Shown here piece after piece: positions 1-5,339 of a stretch of 5,786 nt of DNA. This DNA is from an uncultured Anaerolineae bacterium. Lineage in GTDB: Bacteria; Chloroflexota; Anaerolineae; Anaerolineales; Villigracilaceae. Every line of letters starts with the position of its first letter. Position 1 is the first letter of the stretch. The notes below the pieces were generated by a model. The model was not told the DNA's origin. It made no database searches and worked only from the letters and a program-made list of their open reading frames with translations. The stretch is taken from positions 1 to 5,786 of the forward strand of contig CAIRYE010000045.1 of the NCBI GenBank assembly GCA_903882765.1. Direction: 5' to 3'. Both the position numbers and the translations under genes were made by a program.

Positions 1-522
1 GATACCAATGTTGCCAGTTTGTCCAAATTGAAACCAGCTTTTCGGGCAGAAGGCGGTACGGTTACCGCTGGTAACTCATCTGGATTAAATGACGGCGCTT
101 CAGCTGTTTTGATCATGTCAGAAAAAAAAGCGAGACAACTAAATCTCAAGCCTCTTGCCCGGATCGTTTCTATGGCCTCCGTGGGAGTATTACCGGGCAC
201 GATGGGTTTGGGACCCGTACCGGCAACCCAAAAAGCGCTTTCCAGGGCAGGATTAAAGATCTCCGATATTAGCCTAGTGGAACTGAACGAAGCATTTGCC
301 ATCCAATCTCTGGCTGTTATGGAAGACCTAAATCTGGATTTTAATATCGTCAATGTAAATGGCGGCGCTATCGCGCTTGGTCATCCGCTGGGATGCTCCG
401 GCTCGCGAATTCTCACTACTCTTTTGCATGAGATGCGAAGGCGCAATGGCACAAGATACGGTTTAGCGACCCTTTGCGTTGGGGTTGGCCAGGGCGAAGC
501 AACCATTATCGAAAAGCTATAA
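1..522 (+). CDS. Thiolase family protein (acetyl-CoA acetyltransferase), C-terminal part, 5' truncated by window
   Basis: The frame is open from base 1, so the true start lies upstream; the TTG at 19 is internal. About 173 residues remain, roughly the C-terminal 40-45% of a thiolase of about 390 residues. Thiolases condense or cleave acyl-CoA plus acetyl-CoA in the cytoplasm, in beta-oxidation or acetoacetyl-CoA synthesis. Seen in the fragment (numbered from base 1): the TVTAGNSSGLNDGA block, the NEAFA motif (Asn96), the GHPLG motif with the catalytic His (His128), and the CVGVGQG motif with the C-terminal active-site Cys (Cys159). The nucleophilic Cys of the N-terminal half is outside the window. 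The last Cys motif reads CVGVG where many family members have CxGGG, a mild variation. A strong terminator follows 20 bases after the stop, so this ends its transcription unit. Substrate chain length, and hence a gene symbol, cannot be told from this part. Confidence 0.95.
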   Translation, partial: DTNVASLSKLKPAFRAEGGTVTAGNSSGLNDGASAVLIMSEKKARQLNLKPLARIVSMASVGVLPGTMGLGPVPATQKALSRAGLKISDISLVELNEAFAIQSLAVMEDLNLDFNIVNVNGGAIALGHPLGCSGSRILTTLLHEMRRRNGTRYGLATLCVGVGQGEATIIEKL

Positions 523-541
523 AATAAAACGAACCTATCGC

Positions 542-578
542 AAAATGGCCTAGCCCCGCGCTAAGCCATTTTCTTTTT
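542..578 (+). terminator. Rho-independent terminator of the thiolase gene
   Basis: AAAATGGC (542-549) pairs perfectly with GCCATTTT (565-572). After a single C/A mismatch, TAGC (551-554) pairs with GCTA (560-563), leaving a 5-base loop. A CTTTTT tract follows at 573-578. The stem of 12 pairs plus the U-tract is a classic intrinsic terminator and separates the thiolase from the lipoprotein gene. Confidence 0.85.
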
Positions 579-636
579 AATAGGGTTGTTGATGTATCAT
601 AATAGAAAAGATCACCTTTATTACAGAGAGATCAAA

Positions 637-1923
637 ATGAAACAAATTAAACAAATCATCATTTTTGGAATATTGATTTTCTTGGTAAGCTGCGCAATCC
701 CTCAGCCCATCCAGATCAGCGAACCCACCCAAGGCGGGTCGGATAAATCCGGTGTTGCTACCGAACAAGCCACCCTTCCTTCTGAAATGATCGCCCCAAC
801 CGATGCTCCTGCAGAAAATCCATCAGCTGCGCAGATTGCAGGGCAAGAAATAAGCATCAGCAAGCTAACGATGGTAAACACTCTTGAGGGCTGGGCTTGG
901 GCGACCGATGCTACTAATGCAACCATCCTAGTTCGCACATTGGATGGAGCTAATGCATGGATGGACGTTTCACCGCCAGCTGAGTACCGCATCACCAATT
1001 CTAGCTTTTTTGGCAGCCAATATGCCTGGCTAACGGTGCTTGACCCAAAAGAAAATTGGGGAATTTTGTCTACTTCAGATGGAGGTGCAAACTGGAATTT
1101 ACTTCCATCATTCGACGCGATCAAGGGGGCAAGTTTAACTTTCCTCAATGAAAAGGTTGGTATCGCTGAATTAGCGGATATCGGCGCGGGTAACGCGTAT
1201 ATCCGGCAATATGAAACCGATGATGGCGGCCAAACTTGGTCTCTCCTACCTTTGATCTCACCCGACTCAGCAGCGAACTTGCCAGAAGGCACCATACACC
1301 TTTGCAACATCTGCGGAGATGTACTTTACACGGATATGGAACGGGCAATGATCATAAAAGGTGAGATGGCGAACGAACCTAGCGGCATGGTAAATATTGC
1401 TTATTCTAGTGACCGTGGTTTCAATTGGAGCCATAGTAGTGTTTCACTCCCTGAAGAGTATAAAAACGGAAATATTGCCCCTTTTATGCCCAAATTTGAT
1501 GGCTCTCAAGGGGTTCTACCAATCAACGTCACAAAATCCAAGGATGACGGCTCTCTTGAATTTAGCATGCTATTTATTTACCAAACCACTGATAATGGTT
1601 CTACATGGCAATTACAGGATAGCCGGCTAAATGTTGGCGCGGTATACATTGAAACACCACAATATGCCTCATCCAAGGATATTTTTGTTCGATGCGCAGA
1701 TGGACTGTGCTACACCAATGACGCGGGGGCAACCTTCGTCGTGAACCCCTCCTCCCTACATTTTGGGTTCAACGCGCCGCAAACGGATTACGTTTCGAAT
1801 TTCCAATTTGTTACCAGCCAAAATGGCTTTGCGGTGGTTGGCGCCGGAACCACTCCTCAAGTCTGGGTCACCAATGATTTTGGGGTTCAGTGGTCAAGGT
1901 TGCAGCCGAGGCTGCTCCCATAA
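637..1923 (+). CDS. Secreted lipoprotein with BNR/Asp-box beta-propeller (Ycf48/sialidase-like fold)
   Basis: I chose the ATG at 637 (428 aa). It begins a proper lipoprotein signal peptide: Lys-containing n-region, hydrophobic run IIIFGILIFL, and lipobox LVSC with the acylated Cys at residue 19. It has a GAGAG-like ribosome site about 7 bases upstream. The frame is open further upstream to a TTG at 586, but that would add 17 polar residues before the signal. A Thr/Pro/Ser/Ala-rich linker (about residues 22-70) is followed by a propeller. Asp-box motifs (S/T-x-D-x-G-x-x-W) end at Trp153, Trp201, Trp264, Trp324 and Trp419, with a degenerate one ending at Phe367. 'GWAWA', 'YAWLT' and 'NGFAVV' strands typical of Ycf48-type blades precede several of them. 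Two Cys pairs (CNIC; CADGLC) may form disulfides outside the cell. The Asp box is structural, so no catalytic activity can be inferred. Related propellers act as assembly factors, glycan binders or sensors. Lipid anchoring to the outer face of the membrane is well supported; the function is unknown. It is probably first in a unit with the downstream RNase H. I see only a weak CATAAT (598-603) as a possible -10 element. Confidence 0.85.
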   Translation: MKQIKQIIIFGILIFLVSCAIPQPIQISEPTQGGSDKSGVATEQATLPSEMIAPTDAPAENPSAAQIAGQEISISKLTMVNTLEGWAWATDATNATILVRTLDGANAWMDVSPPAEYRITNSSFFGSQYAWLTVLDPKENWGILSTSDGGANWNLLPSFDAIKGASLTFLNEKVGIAELADIGAGNAYIRQYETDDGGQTWSLLPLISPDSAANLPEGTIHLCNICGDVLYTDMERAMIIKGEMANEPSGMVNIAYSSDRGFNWSHSSVSLPEEYKNGNIAPFMPKFDGSQGVLPINVTKSKDDGSLEFSMLFIYQTTDNGSTWQLQDSRLNVGAVYIETPQYASSKDIFVRCADGLCYTNDAGATFVVNPSSLHFGFNAPQTDYVSNFQFVTSQNGFAVVGAGTTPQVWVTNDFGVQWSRLQPRLLP

Positions 1924-1961
1924 TCACGCCTTCCTCGCAATTCAAGTAGAATTCCTTACCT

Positions 1962-2612
1962 ATGGCAAAAACACCCAAAGTTTATGTGGTCTGGAAAGGC
2001 CGCGCTCCCGGAATTTATGATAACTGGCCCGAATGTTTAGAGCAAGTAGATAGGTTTGTTGGCGCGCAATATAAGAGCTTCGCTTCACTATCGGAAGCGA
2101 AAAAAGCCTTTTCTTCTGGGCCTAGCTATGTTGCCACTAAAAACAGACAGACATTCGGCGACCCTGTTTCCAAAATAAGAAAAACGATTGTCCGCAGGAT
2201 ATCAACTCCGATCTCGCCGGCATTGGCGGTAGACGCGGCTTGCAGCGGCGTGCCTGGCCCAGTGGAATGGCAGGGGGTAATTTTTGGTAAAGGCAAACTT
2301 GCTTTTAGGTCCAATTTATACCCCGATGGAACCAACAATATTGGTGAATTTTTAGCCATCGTCGATGGCATCCGCTGGCTCATCAAAGAAAAAAGTGATC
2401 TGCCAATTTATAGCGATTCCAAAAACGCGATCCTATGGGTAAAAAATAAAAAGTGCAAAACAACTATGAAGCGTACCGCGAAGAATGTCAGCCTTTTCAA
2501 ATTGATCGACGAAGCCGAAGTATTTTTAACGACGACGAAACATAGCTTCGCTATTCATAAATGGGAAACCGAAGCTTGGGGTGAAAACCCAGCTGACTTT
2601 GGTAGAAAATGA
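1962..2612 (+). CDS. Ribonuclease H (type 1) with N-terminal viroplasmin (caulimovirus VI-like) domain
   Basis: The 216-aa protein has two recognisable domains. Residues about 5-50 (VYVVWKGRAPGIYDNWPEC onward, then the SFASLSEAKKAF helix) match the viroplasmin/RNase HI N-terminal domain, which binds RNA:DNA hybrid or dsRNA and is best known from eukaryotic RNase H1. A basic linker (about 58-82) leads to an RNase H fold at about 86-216. The four-acidic-residue active site is present: Asp91 (AVDAACSG), Glu129 (NNIGEF), Asp152 (YSDSKNA) and Asp212 (NPADFGRK). It should cleave the RNA strand of RNA:DNA hybrids (R-loops, primers) in the cytoplasm, using two metal ions. The WGENPADFGRK ending is characteristic of the bacterial two-domain subfamily. 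The ATG at 1962 lies 38 bases after the lipoprotein stop and has no convincing Shine-Dalgarno sequence. That fits initiation dependent on an upstream transcript or a weakly expressed gene. The stop overlaps the next start (ATGA), suggesting coupling. The nuclease role is secure; the physiological role is inferred. Confidence 0.92.
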   Translation: MAKTPKVYVVWKGRAPGIYDNWPECLEQVDRFVGAQYKSFASLSEAKKAFSSGPSYVATKNRQTFGDPVSKIRKTIVRRISTPISPALAVDAACSGVPGPVEWQGVIFGKGKLAFRSNLYPDGTNNIGEFLAIVDGIRWLIKEKSDLPIYSDSKNAILWVKNKKCKTTMKRTAKNVSLFKLIDEAEVFLTTTKHSFAIHKWETEAWGENPADFGRK

Positions 2613-3133
2613 TTCCAACCTCCCTGGTCCTTCTTGATTTTCAAAACGATTTTTTTTCAGGCGGAGAATTCGAAATTCCCGGTTCTTTATTCGCGGCAAA
2701 AAAAGCTCACGCCATCTTACAGTGTTTTCGTGATCACGGTGGTCATACCGTTCACGTTCAGCACGAGAACCGGACAAACGGCCTAAGCTTCTGCGTTCCA
2801 GGAACAGAGGGAATTCGCATCCATGATCTGGTGGCGCATTATGAAGGGGAGCCGATCGCATATAAAAACTCGTCCGATGCCTTTGACCACAGCGAGCTCG
2901 ATGCCCTTCTAAGATCAGCGCGAACATCCAGAGTCCTCCTTTGCGGCATCCAGCACGAGATGACCATCGCGCAAACAGCCAAAGCGGCGTTCTCCCTTGG
3001 GTTTCAAGTTATCCTTATTCAGGATGCCTGCGCAGGTATGGTGGACAGCCAATTGGTTGAATTAAAACAATTCTGTACAGTTCAAAATACAGAAAAAATC
3101 CTACTTTCGCTTTCGATGGAAAGAGGTTACTGA
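2609..3133 (+). CDS. Isochorismatase-like (cysteine hydrolase family) protein lacking the catalytic Cys
   Basis: The 174-aa protein has the full length and fold signature of the isochorismatase-like alpha/beta hydrolases. These include nicotinamidases, N-carbamoylsarcosine amidases, isochorismatases and SttH-like amidases. Visible elements: the first strand with the acidic triad residue (LVLLDFQNDFF, Asp10), the HVQHEN strand, the PGTEGIRIH segment typical of the SttH-like branch, and Lys86 in AYKNSSDAF. The nucleophile strand is LLCGIQHEMTIAQTA. The residue aligning with the usual nucleophilic Cys (G-x-x-T-x-x-C-V) is Thr119 (codon ACC at 2963-2965). So Asp and Lys are kept and Cys is lost. 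Amide hydrolysis by the standard thioester route is therefore doubtful. True isochorismatases (EntB/PhzD type) also lack this Cys and cleave a vinyl ether, but nothing else here points to siderophore or phenazine synthesis. Translation probably depends on the RNase H gene, because the start codon sits inside its end (4-base overlap). The substrate is unknown. No terminator is visible after the gene before the serS promoter. Confidence 0.85.
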   Translation: MIPTSLVLLDFQNDFFSGGEFEIPGSLFAAKKAHAILQCFRDHGGHTVHVQHENRTNGLSFCVPGTEGIRIHDLVAHYEGEPIAYKNSSDAFDHSELDALLRSARTSRVLLCGIQHEMTIAQTAKAAFSLGFQVILIQDACAGMVDSQLVELKQFCTVQNTEKILLSLSMERGY

Positions 3134-3165
3134 TCCGCACTCCCTCTTATTGATCCTTGCTGAAC

Positions 3166-3193
3166 TTGACAACCTTGGCTCTAAGCGTATAAT
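3166..3193 (+). promoter_or_regulatory. Sigma-70-type promoter of the serS T-box transcript
   Basis: A perfect TTGACA (-35, 3166-3171) and a perfect TATAAT (-10, 3188-3193) are separated by 16 bases. Transcription would begin near 3200-3202, just ahead of the T-box leader. It lies 32 bases after the stop of the isochorismatase-like gene, so serS has its own promoter. Readthrough from upstream is still possible, because no terminator is seen between them. Confidence 0.85.
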
Positions 3194-3402
3194 CCCAATT
3201 AATAGATAAATTTACCCAAAGCAAAGTACCTTAAAGGTCTATCCAGAGAGGCATCGGTTGGTGAGAGATGCCAGGCTAGAAGGGGAAGTCCACTTTGGTG
3301 GCCATTTTGGCCAATTGCTCTCGGAGGGATCCTTAGGATCGTAAGAGAGACGGGGCGAGCCCGTTACAGCGAAAAGAGTTTCTATTCCAATAAATAGATA
3401 AC

Positions 3403-3435
3403 GCAGGTGGTACCACGAGCCGCCCCTCGTCCTGC
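3403..3435 (+). promoter_or_regulatory. T-box antiterminator
   Basis: GCAGG (3403-3407) pairs with CCTGC (3431-3435) and ACGAG (3415-3419) pairs with CTCGT (3426-3430). The two 5-bp helices flank the 7-base bulge UGGUACC (3408-3414). The UGGU (3408-3411) should pair with the free NCCA end of uncharged tRNA. The 3' strand (3426-3435) overlaps the terminator stem at 3426-3428 and its loop at 3429-3435, and the loop of this structure (3420-3425) is also terminator stem, so the two structures exclude each other. Confidence 0.9.
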
Positions 3436-3453
3436 ACTGAGGGGCGGTATTTT
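3420..3453 (+). terminator. Conditional intrinsic terminator of the serS T-box
   Basis: CCGCCCCTC (3420-3428) pairs perfectly over 9 bp with GAGGGGCGG (3439-3447), with a 10-base loop, followed by TATTTT. It would form when tRNA-Ser is charged and the antiterminator is not stabilised. It ends 22 bases before the serS start. The U-tract is short and interrupted by one A. Confidence 0.88.
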
Positions 3454-3462
3454 AATTAATTC

Positions 3463-3470
3463 AAGGAGGT
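3463..3470 (+). promoter_or_regulatory. Strong Shine-Dalgarno sequence of serS
   Basis: AAGGAGGT lies 5 bases before the ATG at 3476 and is nearly fully complementary to the 16S rRNA 3' end. It fixes the start codon and contrasts with the weak site of the RNase H gene. It lies outside the terminator hairpin, so control acts on transcription and not on ribosome access. Confidence 0.85.
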
Positions 3471-3475
3471 ACTAA

Positions 3476-4747
3476 ATGCTCGATATCAATTTGATCCGTG
3501 AAAACCCTGAGGTTGTAAGAAAAAGCTTGCGGGACAGACAATCTGATCCCGCGCCTGTGGATGAGATCTTAGTATTGGATGTAAAACGGAGGGAGCTTCT
3601 CGTTGAGGTTGAAACCTTGAAGGCTGAAAAGAATGTTGTTTCAAAAGAGATCAGCCAGATGAAAGATCCCGAACAGCGCAAAGAAAAAGTAGATGCTATG
3701 CGGCTTGTTGGGGACAAGATCAGCGAATTGGACAAGGTGTTGGCTGAAATCGATATCCGTCTCAAAGCCCTCACATCCATCCTTCCAAACATCCCTGACC
3801 CGCGAACCCCCTACGGCAAGGATGATTCCGAGAACATCGTTATTAAAACAGTTGGCGAGCAAAAATCCTTCGATTTTGAACCAAAACCACACTGGGAACT
3901 TGGACCAAACCTTGGAATTATCGATTTTGAACGCGGTACCAAGCTGACTGGCTCACGCTTTTACGTGCTGAGCGGTGATGGCGCACGCTTGCAGCGGGCC
4001 GTGATCGCTTATATGCTCGATCTACACACCCGAATTCAGGGTTACCGCGAACAGTATTTACCCTTTATGGTAAAAAGCGAAACCGTTTATGGCGCCGGAC
4101 AATTACCCAAATTCGCTGATAACCTGTACAAAGACCACGAAGAGGACTTGTACTTCGTCCCGACCGCCGAGATACCACTAACCGGCCTTCATATGGATGA
4201 GGTATTGGAAGAAGCCAGCTTGCCAAGAATGTATACCGCCTACACACCCTGCTTTCGGCGTGAAAAAATGAGCGCCGGCCGAGATGTGCGCGGCATCAAG
4301 CGCGGCCACCAGTTCGACAAAGTTGAGATGTATATTTACAGCAAACCAGAAGAATCAGAAGTCTTGCTTCAAAAAATGCTTGCCGACGCTGAAGCTACTT
4401 GTGCGGGTCTTGGTCTCACCTACCGCGTAAAACAGCTATGCACCGGCGATATTGGTTTTGGCGCTACCATGACGTACGACCTTGAAGTTTGGGCGCCTGG
4501 CTGCGATGAATGGTTGGAAGTGTCCTCGGTATCGAATGACACCGATTTCCAATCACGGCGCGCCAATATCAAATATCGCCCTACCGAGGGTGGGAAACCA
4601 CGATTGCTACACACCCTCAATGGCTCTGGATTAGGCCTGCCTAGAACGATGATCGCGGTGATGGAAAACTACCAACAAGCCGATGGATCCATTCTCATAC
4701 CTGAGGCCTTAAAACCCTGGATGGGCGGGGTCGACGTAATTCGATAA
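3476..4747 (+). CDS. serS: Serine--tRNA ligase (seryl-tRNA synthetase)
   Basis: The 423-aa protein is a normal-length bacterial class II SerRS that charges tRNA-Ser (and tRNA-Sec where present) with serine using ATP in the cytoplasm. The N-terminus MLDINLIRENPEVVRKSL is typical. Residues about 28-105 are a Lys/Glu-rich antiparallel coiled coil, the arm that contacts the tRNA long variable loop. The catalytic core contains the serine-binding TAE (in VPTAEIPLTG), motif 2 (CFRREKMSAGRD, Arg261, then GHQFDKVE) and motif 3 (NGSGLGLPRT, Arg390), followed by ENYQQADGSILIPEALKPWM. Motif 2 has FRREKMSAG where many bacterial enzymes have FRSEAGSAG, a modest variation within the class. All key residues are present, so it should be active. 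Regulation is by the T-box leader directly upstream, with its own sigma-70 promoter and a strong ribosome site. An inverted repeat follows the gene. Confidence 0.98.
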   Translation: MLDINLIRENPEVVRKSLRDRQSDPAPVDEILVLDVKRRELLVEVETLKAEKNVVSKEISQMKDPEQRKEKVDAMRLVGDKISELDKVLAEIDIRLKALTSILPNIPDPRTPYGKDDSENIVIKTVGEQKSFDFEPKPHWELGPNLGIIDFERGTKLTGSRFYVLSGDGARLQRAVIAYMLDLHTRIQGYREQYLPFMVKSETVYGAGQLPKFADNLYKDHEEDLYFVPTAEIPLTGLHMDEVLEEASLPRMYTAYTPCFRREKMSAGRDVRGIKRGHQFDKVEMYIYSKPEESEVLLQKMLADAEATCAGLGLTYRVKQLCTGDIGFGATMTYDLEVWAPGCDEWLEVSSVSNDTDFQSRRANIKYRPTEGGKPRLLHTLNGSGLGLPRTMIAVMENYQQADGSILIPEALKPWMGGVDVIR

Positions 4748-4758
4748 CCACCACAAAA

Positions 4759-4795
4759 CCGATCTGCTGTATGCCACAAACCTCCAGCAGATCGG
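4759..4795 (+). repeat. 11-bp perfect inverted repeat (hairpin) after serS, without a U-tract
   Basis: CCGATCTGCTG (4759-4769) is the exact reverse complement of CAGCAGATCGG (4785-4795), with a 15-base spacer. It starts 12 bases after the serS stop and ends 28 bases before the DUF456-like start. No T-run follows on the + strand, and none is seen on the - strand side apart from GGTTTTG just beyond the left arm (read on the - strand). It may be a weak or Rho-assisted terminator, or an mRNA-stabilising hairpin in a serS-DUF456 transcript. The structure is certain; the role is not. Confidence 0.7.
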
Positions 4796-4822
4796 CCTAC
4801 AATGAATGCGGGAGCATTTTTT

Positions 4823-5311
4823 ATGATCAATTTTCTTTTCCTACTTTTGTTCCTCATCTGTCTATTTGGATTGGTCATCCCCATTTTTCCTGGCCTCCAA
4901 TTGATGTGGGGTGGAATGCTCATCAGACTGATCCTTGAAGTGGTGTTTTTAAAAGGTCAGTTCAACTGGGTTCTCTTTACCATTATCACCATCTTGATGG
5001 TCATAGGCACCGTTGTTGACAATGTTATTCTGACCATAAAACTTCGCAAAGCGGAAACACCCTGGTTCTCGATCCTAGGAAGTTATTTGGTTGGGTTTAT
5101 AAGCGGGGTTTTTCTAACACCATTGATCGCACTGATAACCACCCCTTTAGCATTATTAATGTTTGAAACAATTCGCCTAAAAGAAATAAAAACAGCCATG
5201 GTCTCGGTTCGAGAATGGCTGTTTAGTGTTGGTTGGATTTTTGTAATTCGATTTGGGATTGGGATCTTGATGATCTCAGCTTGGGGTATCGCAATTTTGA
5301 TCGTTAACTAA
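4823..5311 (+). CDS. DUF456-like small integral membrane protein
   Basis: I chose the ATG at 4823 (162 aa) because GGAG (4811-4814) sits 8 bases before it. An in-frame ATG at 4802 would add 7 residues and has no ribosome site, since it lies just past the hairpin. The protein is strongly hydrophobic. An N-terminal membrane segment (about 2-20) runs into a GLVIPIFPG motif, typical of DUF456 proteins. Further segments lie at about 24-40, 48-68, a Gly-containing pair at about 80-115 (ILGSYLVGFISGVFLTPLI), and about 130-160. The Gly-rich G-S-x-x-G-x-x-x-G pattern and the loop with an acidic residue before the last segment (FETIRLKEIKTA) also fit DUF456. The family has no established biochemical function. 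It may share a transcript with serS across the hairpin; no convincing promoter is seen in the gap. Family assignment is from motif recall, so moderate. Confidence 0.65.
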   Translation: MINFLFLLLFLICLFGLVIPIFPGLQLMWGGMLIRLILEVVFLKGQFNWVLFTIITILMVIGTVVDNVILTIKLRKAETPWFSILGSYLVGFISGVFLTPLIALITTPLALLMFETIRLKEIKTAMVSVREWLFSVGWIFVIRFGIGILMISAWGIAILIVN

Positions 5312-5339
5312 AAAAAGCCTAAGATTTTACTTCAGGGCT
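5312..5339 (-). terminator. Possible weak intrinsic terminator of the - strand gene
   Basis: Read on the - strand, AGCC (5336-5339) pairs with GGCT (5316-5319), with one G-T pair inside, and is followed by a run of T (complement of the A-run 5310-5315). The stem is only 4-5 bp with a long loop and overlaps the last codons of the gene. The position, in the 7-base gap between converging genes, is right, but the hairpin is marginal. Confidence 0.3.

Larger units (their letters stand above)
3200..3453 (+). promoter_or_regulatory. T-box riboswitch (serine/tRNA-Ser-responsive leader of serS)
   Basis: This leader senses uncharged tRNA and lets transcription continue into serS. Stem I base: CCAAAG (3216-3221) with CTTTGG (3293-3298). 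A loop-E motif AGTA (3225-3228)/GAA (3285-3287) is flanked by CCTT (3229-3232) with AGGG (3281-3284). The specifier is best read as UCC (Ser, 3289-3291), followed by the expected purine A3292; AGU (Ser, 3287-3289) overlaps it. Distal Stem I: an AGAGAG bulge region (3245-3250), then GGCATC (3250-3255) with GATGCC (3267-3272) closing a GGTTGGTGAGA loop. Small hairpins follow: TGGCCA/TGGCCA (3299-3304/3308-3313), GATCC/GGATC (3328-3332/3336-3340), ACGGG/CCCGT (3350-3354/3360-3364, Stem III-like) and TCTATT/AATAGA (3381-3386/3393-3398). The conserved T-box bulge TGGTACC is at 3408-3414. Overall order matches the T-box family. The specifier assignment also uses the identity of the downstream gene. 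Confidence 0.93.

Noticed and set aside
586..636. Upstream TTG/ATG starts for the lipoprotein
   Set aside because: They would place 15-17 polar residues ahead of a well-formed lipoprotein signal; the ATG at 637 has a better-placed ribosome site.
702..1310. Long - strand open frame (202 codons) opposite the lipoprotein gene
   Set aside because: It lies antisense to a well-supported propeller gene, has no recognisable motif or ribosome site, and looks like a shadow frame.
1939..1953. Small hairpin AATTC/GAATT between lipoprotein and RNase H genes
   Set aside because: It has only 5 bp, is AT-rich and has no T-tract; not a credible terminator.
2526..2927. - strand open frame across the RNase H/isochorismatase junction
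   Set aside because: It covers two genes with clear family motifs on the other strand and shows no recognisable product.
3131..3155. Direct repeat of TGATCC (3131-3136 and 3150-3155)
   Set aside because: Too short and without context such as an attachment site or operator partner.
4798..4803. TACAAT as a -10 element for the DUF456-like gene
   Set aside because: No -35-like sequence lies 15-19 bases upstream, and transcription would start inside or right at the ribosome site.
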